64,000 bases of DNA, from NCBI GenBank assembly GCA_041447245.1, contig JBGMEA010000026.1:124001-188000 (forward strand), read 5' to 3'. This stretch comes from JBGMEA01 sp041447245. GTDB taxonomy: Bacteria > Bacillota > Clostridia > Eubacteriales > Anaerofustaceae. The number at the start of each line of letters is the position of its first letter. Within the stretch, counting starts at the first letter, position 1. Shown in pieces: positions 49,697 through 56,902 of the stretch. Below the pieces are notes generated by a model. It searched no databases. It saw only the letters and a list, made by a program, of their open reading frames with translations, and was not told the DNA's origin. A program made the position numbers and the translations under genes.

Positions 49697-52087
49697 TCAA
49701 TCTTTTTTGCAGAATTCTGCAAACTCATCTTTTCCGATCAGCACGCGTCTCGGACGGGAACCGTCAGGCCCGGAGATAAAACCGCGTTCTTCCATCTCAT
49801 CGATGATTCGTCCTGCTCTTGCATAGCCGAGACGAAGCCTTCGCTGAATTGTAGAAGTGGATATCTGACCTTTCTCAAAGGCCACTTCCATTGCTTTCGG
49901 CAGCAAGTCATCTTCAAACCCTGATGCATTTTCGCTCCCGGGGGTCATTTCCTTGCCCGATTTGATATCTTCGATCACAGTGTTGTCATATTCTGCCGTC
50001 TGTTTCTGTTTGATGGAATCGACAACACGCTCCACTTCTTTTTCGCTGACGTATGCACATTGCGCACGGATCGGCTTGCTCATGCCGGAAGGATAATACA
50101 ACATATCTCCCCGTCCAAGCAGTTTCTCTGCGCCGCCCATATCGAGAATCGTGCGCGAATCAACCTGACTTGTTACAGCAAATGAAATTCTGGACGGAAT
50201 GTTTGCTTTGATAAGCCCTGTGATGACATTGACTGAAGGACGTTGCGTCGCAAGGATCAAATGAATCCCGGCTGCTCTTGCCAACTGCGCCAAACGGCAA
50301 ATTGCGTTTTCCACCTGCTGCGCGGAAACCATCATCAAATCACTCAATTCATCGATTATCAATACGATATGAGGAAATTCCTCCCCGTTTTCCGCCTTCA
50401 TTTTCTGATTGTATCCATCAATGTCCCGCACTTTCTGTTCTGCAAAAGTTTCATATCTTGCCGTCATTTCTCTGACTGCCCAGTTGAGTGCGCCTGATGC
50501 AAGCTTCGGATCCGTTACAACGGGAATCAGCAAATGAGGAATTTCATTATACACGTTCAGCTCAACCATTTTGGGGTCAATTAAAATCATTCTGACTTTT
50601 TCGGGGGAAGAATGATACAGAATCGACATAATGATTGCATTGATACATACACTTTTCCCGGAGCCTGTTGCACCGGCGATCAATAAATGCGGCAATTTCG
50701 TAATATCCATCACCAACATTTCACCGGAAAGATTTTTGCCGAGAGCTACCGCAAGAGGAGAAGAATTTTCCTTGAATTCTTTGCTCTGTATGATCTGTGC
50801 GAGTTTTACAACTGCAATCTCTTTATTCGGCACCTCGATGCCGATAGCAGATTTTCCCGGAATCGGAGCTTCAATTCTGACCCGCTGAGCAGCAAGTGCC
50901 ATTGCGATATCATCCGAAAGATTTACCACCTTGCTGACACGGATACCCGGCTGAAGCTGAAGTTCATAGCGGGTCACTGTCGGACCCATGCAGATTTCGG
51001 CGACTTTCGCATCGATTCCGAACTCTCCCAGTGTTTTTTCCAAATGTGCCGCATTCGATAAAATCTCCTGTTTTTCGGCTCCCGTACTTTTTCCTTTTGC
51101 AGTATCCAGTAAGTTGTATGACGGATATGCATAAGTCCCGCTTTTCTTTTTCGGTTCCTCTTTCCCGATAAGGGGATCTTCTGTGACAGGTTTTTTCTCT
51201 ACAAACAGCGGTTCCTGCTGCTTTTCGGCTTTTGTACCGTCTTCTTTTTGTAAAGCAGAATCCGACAGAGTCTGGACATCACTTTGTGTATGATCGCTGC
51301 CGGCAGCCAAAAACGCATCCATAGGGCTTAATTTGGGTTGCACCGATTCTTCCGATTCTTTCTGTTGGTTGTTCTTTCCCGATTTCAAAAAATCATCCAT
51401 CGGAGACCGACTGAATTTCTCCTGCTTGTTCTGCTTTTTTTTCGGTTCCGTCTGTTTGATATAAAGACTGTTGTCTTTCTGTGTTATTTGCGTAACAGGA
51501 CGATCCTGCGAGATTGTCTCTTTCGCACTTTGCATCATTTCCACAATTCCTCTGCGGAAAACAAGGATAAACGAAATAATACTGAGCAGAACAACAAATA
51601 ACCATGCGCCCACTGCTGAGAAAAGGCTGACATATATTTTTGCGAACAATTCGCCTACTGCTCCTCCCGGAGTAATCTCTTTCCAGATCATTTCAAAAAA
51701 TGATACATTGTTAAGCGGATATTTATCAAGATTATTATAACCAAATCCTGCAATGGTCATCCCGTTAAGCACCAATAAATACAAAAAGACTGCGCCCCGC
51801 TGCAGTGTAAAAGGTTTAAAATTCGCAAGCAGGAGAATCCCGTGAATTGAGATCGCAAAAAACAGCAATAAACAGCCCGTATTGCCGAACAGTTTAATCA
51901 AAACCGGAGACAGCGTCTTCCCCACAGCACCCGAATCCGTCGAAAAATAAGCATAGAGAAGAAACATGCCTACAAATAAATAAATAAAGCCGAAAATTTC
52001 CTGTCTCAATCTCTGTTCTTTTTTTTGCGCAGTCTTATTACGATTCCGCGTTTTTTGATTCGATGTTCCTTTTTTTGTCTGTACCAA
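49697..52087 (-). CDS. ftsK: DNA translocase FtsK/SpoIIIE
   Basis: The translocase pumps chromosome ends through the closing septum. The 796-residue protein has four N-terminal membrane segments within residues about 30-180, a polar linker of about 150 residues rich in Glu, Lys and Gln, then the motor with Walker A AGATGSGKSVCIN and Walker B HIVLIIDELSDLM, and the C-terminal gamma winged-helix domain (YARAGRIIDEMEERGFI). It is followed by rimO. Confidence 0.97.
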   Translation of the reverse strand: MVQTKKGTSNQKTRNRNKTAQKKEQRLRQEIFGFIYLFVGMFLLYAYFSTDSGAVGKTLSPVLIKLFGNTGCLLLFFAISIHGILLLANFKPFTLQRGAVFLYLLVLNGMTIAGFGYNNLDKYPLNNVSFFEMIWKEITPGGAVGELFAKIYVSLFSAVGAWLFVVLLSIISFILVFRRGIVEMMQSAKETISQDRPVTQITQKDNSLYIKQTEPKKKQNKQEKFSRSPMDDFLKSGKNNQQKESEESVQPKLSPMDAFLAAGSDHTQSDVQTLSDSALQKEDGTKAEKQQEPLFVEKKPVTEDPLIGKEEPKKKSGTYAYPSYNLLDTAKGKSTGAEKQEILSNAAHLEKTLGEFGIDAKVAEICMGPTVTRYELQLQPGIRVSKVVNLSDDIAMALAAQRVRIEAPIPGKSAIGIEVPNKEIAVVKLAQIIQSKEFKENSSPLAVALGKNLSGEMLVMDITKLPHLLIAGATGSGKSVCINAIIMSILYHSSPEKVRMILIDPKMVELNVYNEIPHLLIPVVTDPKLASGALNWAVREMTARYETFAEQKVRDIDGYNQKMKAENGEEFPHIVLIIDELSDLMMVSAQQVENAICRLAQLARAAGIHLILATQRPSVNVITGLIKANIPSRISFAVTSQVDSRTILDMGGAEKLLGRGDMLYYPSGMSKPIRAQCAYVSEKEVERVVDSIKQKQTAEYDNTVIEDIKSGKEMTPGSENASGFEDDLLPKAMEVAFEKGQISTSTIQRRLRLGYARAGRIIDEMEERGFISGPDGSRPRRVLIGKDEFAEFCKKD

Positions 52088-52104
52088 AACCGACTCCCGT
52101 ATAT

Positions 52105-53037
52105 TTATAGTTGATCTGCAATCTGAATCAATTTTTTCAAGCGTTTGTCCAATGTGGATCTGCTGATCGGAGGATCAAATAAAGCAGACAATTCGCTTAA
52201 TGAGCTTTCCGGATAATCCATACGAAGCTGTGCCGCTTCTATCAAGTATTCAGGAAGAACCGAAAGCCCCTTTGTCCGAATAATTTTTTCGATCGCTTTT
52301 TGCTGTATCAATGAAACTTCTATGGTCTTGTTTAAGTTGGCCGTATCACAGTTTACAACGCGCTGAAGCCTGTTCTTCATTTCTTTCTGTGCTATTTTAT
52401 CTTGCAGCATCAGTACCGTTTCATACGCACCGCACATCGCCAACACATTGCTGACGTCTTCCGCACGTTTGATATATACGACAGACTCGTTTTTTTTCTC
52501 CCTGAGAGTAGCTTTCAAATCAAAGCTGTTCAGAAAATCCAAAAGAGCATGTGCATATTCACTGTTCTGCGATCTGAATTCCACAAGATAATTTTTGTAG
52601 GGATCAGAGAGATACCCACAGGAAAGAAAAACGCCTCTGAGATATGCATACTGCAGTTGCGGGGATGCAATCAAATTTCGGTCAATACTCCAATTCAGGG
52701 TAAACCCCTGCTGGATATCCGCAATATTATAATATCGAAGAATTTCAATACATGCCGAGTAATCCGAAATTTCAGCACTGTATATCCGGGTTTTCCCAAA
52801 CTGTGTTTTCAGAATTTGCCTGATCTGCGGAGTTACCGAAAAAACTTCCTTGCATAAAGAATAATAACGTCTTGCGACCGATGCAGATTCTGTTTCGAAT
52901 TTCAAGAGAATCATTCCTCTGCCCCGAAAGACAAAAGAAAGTCCTCCTTGCAGAAAACCGTACAATTCGCTTTCTTTCGTTTCCGGCTCCACAATCAACT
53001 TGGAAAGATATAATTTTACGTCAATATTGAAACTCAT
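52105..53037 (-). CDS. whiA: Sporulation/cell-division regulator WhiA
   Basis: The 310-residue protein matches WhiA: an N-terminal LAGLIDADG-homing-endonuclease-like domain without the catalytic residues and a C-terminal helix-turn-helix (SLSELSALFDPPISRSTLDKRLKKL). VNCDTANLNKT is a family-typical segment. WhiA controls sporulation division in Actinobacteria and cell division and chromosome segregation in Bacillus. In many Bacillota it follows rapZ and yvcK; here it directly precedes ftsK, 17 bases apart. Confidence 0.94.
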   Translation of the reverse strand: MSFNIDVKLYLSKLIVEPETKESELYGFLQGGLSFVFRGRGMILLKFETESASVARRYYSLCKEVFSVTPQIRQILKTQFGKTRIYSAEISDYSACIEILRYYNIADIQQGFTLNWSIDRNLIASPQLQYAYLRGVFLSCGYLSDPYKNYLVEFRSQNSEYAHALLDFLNSFDLKATLREKKNESVVYIKRAEDVSNVLAMCGAYETVLMLQDKIAQKEMKNRLQRVVNCDTANLNKTIEVSLIQQKAIEKIIRTKGLSVLPEYLIEAAQLRMDYPESSLSELSALFDPPISRSTLDKRLKKLIQIADQL

Positions 53038-53171
53038 CTGATTCTCCCAATGCCATTATATAATAAAATACCGGGATAATTAAGAATTTCATGTGAGAAT
53101 CCGTCAGAATCCTGTCGATTTAATAACGGATATGTTACAATATGGATAAGCAAGAACATGAGAGGGCAGTG

Positions 53172-53804
53172 ATGATCAAACCCAAAGCACTGATAATTTA
53201 TCTGATTACGGGGATAATCGCAATCGCATTGTTTGCATCTTTCGATGCAGAATTTTATTTCAGCTATACAGACAAGCTCAACCTGAGCGATAAAATGATG
53301 CGCGCAGCATTTACCTTCGATACCGAAACGCTGACATATTCCAATCAGGAAGACGGATCAAAAGCAGATTCTTATCAATTGAACGACGAGTCCAGCTATG
53401 TCGGAGACTATAAAATGATCCTATATTATTTGGATTATATGGATTATCCGGATAATGATGTATTTGACAGTGAAACGCAAGAAGCGGTACAGCAATATCA
53501 GAATAACAAAAAACTGGATCCAACCGGCATTTTGGATGAACAGACAATGAATGCTTTGGACAATGAAACTCCGGAATATAAACTCGGGCAAAAGGGCGAC
53601 GCCATTCTGAAATATCAGCAGATTCTGAAAGCACTGAACTATTTCCCGGAAGAAACCGAGCTGAATGGAACATTCGGGGAAGAGACGCAGTTGGCCGTAG
53701 AACAATATCAAACCAAAAACACGCTGACAGTCACCGGCACTCTGAATGCACAAACCCAAACGTCTTTGAACAAAAACATATCGGAACAGGTTCCCGCAAA
53801 CTAA
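53172..53804 (+). CDS. Membrane-anchored protein with two peptidoglycan-binding (PG_binding_1) repeats
   Basis: The 210-residue protein has an N-terminal hydrophobic segment (residues about 7-27), probably an uncleaved anchor or signal, then two PG_binding_1 repeats: residues about 75-135 (DSETQEAVQQYQ, LDPTGILDEQTM) and about 140-205 (GEETQLAVEQYQ, LTVTGTLNAQTQ). No catalytic domain follows, unlike typical spore-cortex hydrolases. I chose the ATG at 53172 with AGAGGG upstream; an ATG at 53142 in the same frame lies directly after a TACAAT box and lacks a ribosome-binding site. It is divergent from whiA. It likely binds cell-wall peptidoglycan; its purpose is unknown. Confidence 0.85.
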   Translation: MIKPKALIIYLITGIIAIALFASFDAEFYFSYTDKLNLSDKMMRAAFTFDTETLTYSNQEDGSKADSYQLNDESSYVGDYKMILYYLDYMDYPDNDVFDSETQEAVQQYQNNKKLDPTGILDEQTMNALDNETPEYKLGQKGDAILKYQQILKALNYFPEETELNGTFGEETQLAVEQYQTKNTLTVTGTLNAQTQTSLNKNISEQVPAN

Positions 53805-53813
53805 TATAAAAAG

Positions 53814-53846
53814 ACACACCATGAACCAATTCTCATCATGGTGTGT
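53814..53846 (+). terminator. Terminator of the PG-binding gene
   Basis: ACACACCATGA (53814-53824) pairs with TCATGGTGTGT (53836-53846), followed by only a short T run. It lies 9 bases past the stop. Confidence 0.7.
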
Positions 53847-54254
53847 TTGACTTATCGGACTATTCCAACAAACTGCAATAGGTCAAAACTTATTTGCTTT
53901 TACTCCAATCGTTTTTCCGCTGCCGGGCAATACCTTACTGTCGGCATCATATTTTTAGGAACAACAGTAAGTTGATACTTTTCACTCCGTTTTTTCCCGA
54001 TGCATTCCGTTGTTTTTCGGATTTACAGAACATCTGAACAAATTTTATGCAAGAAGTAGCTTTGTCATTCGCTTTGCAGAAAGCAACAAAAGGATATCTT
54101 TTTAAATTCGGACAATTCTCCTCTTTCTTGATTTTCACCTAATATTGATCAACTTGAGACTCTTTGATTGAATTATCGGACATCTTATGAAATATTTGCT
54201 TTTTCAGCCGACAAAGATGGTCTTTATCACATATTTCATAGAAGGAGCTATTTT
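53847..54254 (+). other. 408-base region without a confident gene
   Basis: No convincing gene is seen. A minus-strand frame of 63 codons (53947-54138, GTG start) is Lys-, Asn- and Cys-rich, lacks a good ribosome-binding site and resembles no family I know, so I do not call it. The 3' part holds the leader stem-loop of the flavoprotein gene (54186-54240). Confidence 0.4.
54186..54240 (+). promoter_or_regulatory. Stem-loop closing at the flavoprotein ribosome-binding site
   Basis: TATGAAATAT (54186-54195) and ATATTTCATA (54231-54240) form a perfect 10-bp inverted repeat around a 35-base loop, which itself contains AAAGA-TGG-TCTTT. The right arm ends directly before the GAAGGAGC ribosome-binding site of the gene at 54255. 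It could be a protein operator or an RNA element that controls translation. Confidence 0.45.
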
Positions 54255-54785
54255 ATGAACCTGACTTCAAAAACAATCGCTATCGGAGTGACTGCATGCA
54301 GTCCGGCGTCAAAAACAATCGATCTTGTCAGAGACTTGCGCAAAAAAGGAGCCGATGTTCACATCATCATGACCCCCAATTCCGTTCATTTTGTGTCCCC
54401 GATCCTTTTGCAGCGAGAATCGGGAAATCCTCTGCAAATAGAGCAATTTGAATTACCCAAAAGTTATGATCCCAACTATCGATCGATTTCAGCCAAAGCC
54501 GATCTGATCGTAGTGGCTCCGGCATCCGCCAACACGATCGGGAAAATTGCAAACGGAATCGCAGATAACCTTTTGACAACAACCATCCTGTCTTCAAAAG
54601 CGCCTGTCCTGATCGCCATGCATATCAATCCTGTCATGTTTGCAAAAGCAAGTGTTCAGCGAAATATCCGGCAACTGAAAGAAGATGGATTCCTTTTTTC
54701 CGAAAACCCCGATGGACAACGCCCGAGTATGTTTCCTTCGATTGAGCTGATTTCCAAAGATGTCGATGTCTTTTTTGCAGAATAA
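54255..54785 (+). CDS. Flavoprotein of the HFCD family, similar to the CoaC domain of CoaBC
   Basis: The 176-residue protein resembles the phosphopantothenoylcysteine decarboxylase domain of CoaBC. It has IAIGVTACSPASKTIDLVRD at the start (FMN-binding), DLIVVAPASANTIGKIANGI, and a variant of the PxMNxxMW motif (AMHINPVMF). The CoaB synthetase domain is absent, and the C-terminal ACG clamp that recognises the substrate in true CoaC is not visible (SENPDGQRPSMFPSI instead). It is therefore probably a stand-alone HFCD flavoprotein with a different or relaxed substrate. The frame is open 29 codons upstream, but the ATG at 54255 has GAAGGAGC ahead of it. A stem-loop precedes it. Confidence 0.78.
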   Translation: MNLTSKTIAIGVTACSPASKTIDLVRDLRKKGADVHIIMTPNSVHFVSPILLQRESGNPLQIEQFELPKSYDPNYRSISAKADLIVVAPASANTIGKIANGIADNLLTTTILSSKAPVLIAMHINPVMFAKASVQRNIRQLKEDGFLFSENPDGQRPSMFPSIELISKDVDVFFAE

Positions 54786-54793
54786 ATACAATC

Positions 54794-54831
54794 AGGGAAT
54801 GAAGTGCCGTAGCATTTCATTCCCTATTTTT
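54794..54831 (+). terminator. Terminator of the flavoprotein gene
   Basis: AGGGAATGAA (54794-54803) pairs with TTCATTCCCT (54816-54825), followed by ATTTTTA. Confidence 0.85.
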
Positions 54832-54844
54832 ATTCCGCTTTGCT

Positions 54845-55240
54845 CTATTTCGATTTGATATATTTACCTACTTCTTTATCCATTTTCAGGATATGATTGA
54901 TCAACCAGTTATTTGTTTTGCTCAAGATATTCAGTACAACAGGGATGCTGGCACCGTTTTTCTGATAATCGGAAACAATACCTGCCACTTCCTTCGTGAA
55001 TTCATCGTGAATTTTCTTGTGCACCATCAAATTCGGATAATTATATTGCATCATCAGTTTCTCTTCATCTCTGAAATGCGTTTTTGTGTAATCAAGAAGG
55101 AAATTCAGCGTTTTCCCCACTTCATCTTTTCCCTTTTTTTGGTTGCATGCGTCTGTCAGTTGATCGACAATCTCAAACAATTTTTTATGCTGCGCATCAA
55201 CAGATGCATTACCGACACTTAAATCATCGTACCATTTCAT
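54845..55240 (-). CDS. Bacteriohemerythrin
   Basis: The 131-residue four-helix protein carries the diiron ligands of hemerythrin: His18, His55 and Glu59 (HFRDEEKLM), His74 and His78 (VHKKIHDEF), His116 and Asp121 (WLINHILKMDKE). Such proteins bind O2, or sense or store iron, NO or O2, in anaerobes and microaerophiles. The ATG at 55240 follows GGAGG at 7 bases; a TTG two codons upstream is also in frame but less likely. It is a single gene. It fits the anaerobic stress theme of the window. Confidence 0.93.
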   Translation of the reverse strand: MKWYDDLSVGNASVDAQHKKLFEIVDQLTDACNQKKGKDEVGKTLNFLLDYTKTHFRDEEKLMMQYNYPNLMVHKKIHDEFTKEVAGIVSDYQKNGASIPVVLNILSKTNNWLINHILKMDKEVGKYIKSK

Positions 55241-55299
55241 GTGCAATCCTCCGTCTTTGTCCGAGTAGTTCTATAATAAGTATCGGAGTGCAAAAGAAA

Positions 55300-55334
55300 A
55301 AAATTAAAAAAAAAAACTCCGGCGATTCGGAGTT
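55300..55334 (-). terminator. Terminator of the coaD operon
   Basis: AACTCCG (55315-55321) pairs with CGGAGTT (55328-55334), followed on the minus strand by a long T-rich tract. It closes the asp23-fakA-recG-rsmD-coaD operon. Confidence 0.85.
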
Positions 55335-55356
55335 TTTCAGTATTTCGCTATTCTTG

Positions 55357-55833
55357 TTATTGCACATTTTTTACATTGACGGCAGCCTTCTTTTTATCTT
55401 TCAATTCACTCTTGTTTTCATCAATCGTCGAGATCACGGAACGCAATTCATCCTGTGTTTTCGAAAGAAGATTTGTAACATATTCAATCGATTTGATACG
55501 CAATTTGTTTGCTTCCATTTTCGCGCCGCGCACGATTGCGTCCGCTTCTTCATAAGCATTTTTTGTGATGTTGTTTGTTTCGATCAAATGCTGCTTTTGC
55601 GCACGGGCTTCCTCGATTAAACCGTCAGCTTTTCTTTGTGCATTCTGTTTGATCCGCACCTCATCTTCCACAATCCGTTTCGCTTCCTTTAGCTCCACCG
55701 GAAGTGCACTTCTGAGTTCATCTACCATATCCAGAAATTCGTCTTTGTCCAGCATAATCTTATTGGTCAAAGGAACATTCGATGCCGTTTCTACCGCCGT
55801 TTGAATCTGATCCAAAATCTCATACAGTTTCAT
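55357..55833 (-). CDS. Coiled-coil protein next to coaD (DivIVA- or V-ATPase subunit-like)
   Basis: The 158-residue protein is largely helical: an N-terminal part (MKLYEILDQIQTAVE) with the conserved KIMLDKDEFLDMVDELR segment, then a long charged coiled coil (residues about 50-145) rich in Glu, Lys, Ala. Homologues next to coaD in Clostridia are often labelled ATPase, but no nucleotide-binding motif is present. The early part resembles DivIVA or YlqD-type proteins more than an enzyme. It follows coaD by 3 bases and ends the operon. Function unknown. Confidence 0.75.
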   Translation of the reverse strand: MKLYEILDQIQTAVETASNVPLTNKIMLDKDEFLDMVDELRSALPVELKEAKRIVEDEVRIKQNAQRKADGLIEEARAQKQHLIETNNITKNAYEEADAIVRGAKMEANKLRIKSIEYVTNLLSKTQDELRSVISTIDENKSELKDKKKAAVNVKNVQ

Positions 55834-55836
55834 AGA

Positions 55837-56328
55837 TTACCTCCGGATATTCTGATATTTCAATAATAATTTTCTATTCACACAAGGTGGTACGATTTCG
55901 GCAACATCACCGTGACAGGAAGCGATTTCATTCACCATACTGCTGCTGACATACGAATACTGGTTACTTGTCACAAAAAGCACACTATCCACTTTTCTGT
56001 TCAGCAGACGATTGGTGATCGCCATCTGAAATTCATAATCAAAATCAGTAAGTGCCCGCAATCCTCTGATGATAGTATAGGTTTGCAATGACTCACACAA
56101 ATCCACAAGCAATCCTTCATAATGACCGACAGTAATCCGATCGCGGAATTCTTTTGTGCTTTCTTTTACCATTTCAATACGTTCTTCTACCGAAAAAACA
56201 TTTTTTTTATGCACGTTTTGCACAATCATAACATGTACTTTGTCAAAAATACGTGTGCTTCGCTCAATGATATCCAAATGTCCGTTCGTAATCGGATCAA
56301 AACTTCCGGGATAGATCGCGGTGTTCAT
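55837..56328 (-). CDS. coaD: Phosphopantetheine adenylyltransferase
   Basis: CoaD transfers AMP to 4'-phosphopantetheine, the penultimate step of CoA synthesis. The 163 residues start TAIYPGSFDPITNGHLDII with the nucleotidyltransferase HxGH-like motif (NGHLD), and contain VRGLRALTDFDYEFQMA-type residues (IIRGLRALTDFDYEFQ) and SSSMVNEIA near the end. It abuts rsmD without a gap. Confidence 0.97.
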   Translation of the reverse strand: MNTAIYPGSFDPITNGHLDIIERSTRIFDKVHVMIVQNVHKKNVFSVEERIEMVKESTKEFRDRITVGHYEGLLVDLCESLQTYTIIRGLRALTDFDYEFQMAITNRLLNRKVDSVLFVTSNQYSYVSSSMVNEIASCHGDVAEIVPPCVNRKLLLKYQNIRR

Positions 56329-56892
56329 TCAACGCTCCTCGCCTGATTCTGATGATCGCCTGAGAAAATAAACGATTGTGGAAGAATACTTCTTTTTTCT
56401 GAAAATCTTGAAATCCCCGATTTGATCAGACTGTTCATTTTCCGTTCCCTGTTCCAGAACAACAACCCCATTATCGGTAATTATATCTCTTTTTCTAATA
56501 ATTTCAAACACTTTTTCGATGATTTGGAGTCGATATGGCGGATCAATATAGATTACATCGTAACTCTGATCGGTATGCTGCAAAAATTTAATCACGTCCG
56601 AATGAATCACGCAGAAGCGTTGCGGTGATTTTGTTTTTTCGATATTGCTCCGTATCAGATCAATACTGCTTCGATCCCCTTCTATCATTGTTGCATTCAT
56701 ACAACCCCGGCTGACGGCTTCCACAGCCATTGCGCCGCTGCCGGAAAACAAATCCAGAAATCTTGACCCCGAAAGATACGGTGCCAAAATATTGAACACG
56801 TCTTCTTTGATCCGATCTGTCGTTGGTCGGATATCTCTGTTTTTCGGAGAATTAAGTTTCAATCCTCTGAATTCACCTGCAATCACCCTCAT
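56329..56892 (-). CDS. rsmD: 16S rRNA (guanine(966)-N(2))-methyltransferase RsmD
   Basis: The 187-residue SAM-dependent methyltransferase starts MRVIAGEFRGLKLNSPK, contains the SAM-binding FLDLFSGSGAMAVEAVSRGC, and the catalytic YIDPPY motif, a variant of NPPY. It lies between recG and coaD, the conserved order in Bacillota. Confidence 0.95.
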   Translation of the reverse strand: MRVIAGEFRGLKLNSPKNRDIRPTTDRIKEDVFNILAPYLSGSRFLDLFSGSGAMAVEAVSRGCMNATMIEGDRSSIDLIRSNIEKTKSPQRFCVIHSDVIKFLQHTDQSYDVIYIDPPYRLQIIEKVFEIIRKRDIITDNGVVVLEQGTENEQSDQIGDFKIFRKKKYSSTIVYFLRRSSESGEER

Positions 56893-56902
56893 GCAATTCT
56901 CC

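Noticed and set aside
48611..49924. A 437-codon plus-strand frame opposite rimO and the end of ftsK.
   Set aside because: Antisense shadow; it crosses the ends of two real genes and has no ribosome-binding site.
53947..54138. A 63-codon minus-strand frame in an otherwise empty region, possibly a small gene.
   Set aside because: GTG start without a good ribosome-binding site, no recognisable family, biased low-complexity composition; kept only as a remark.
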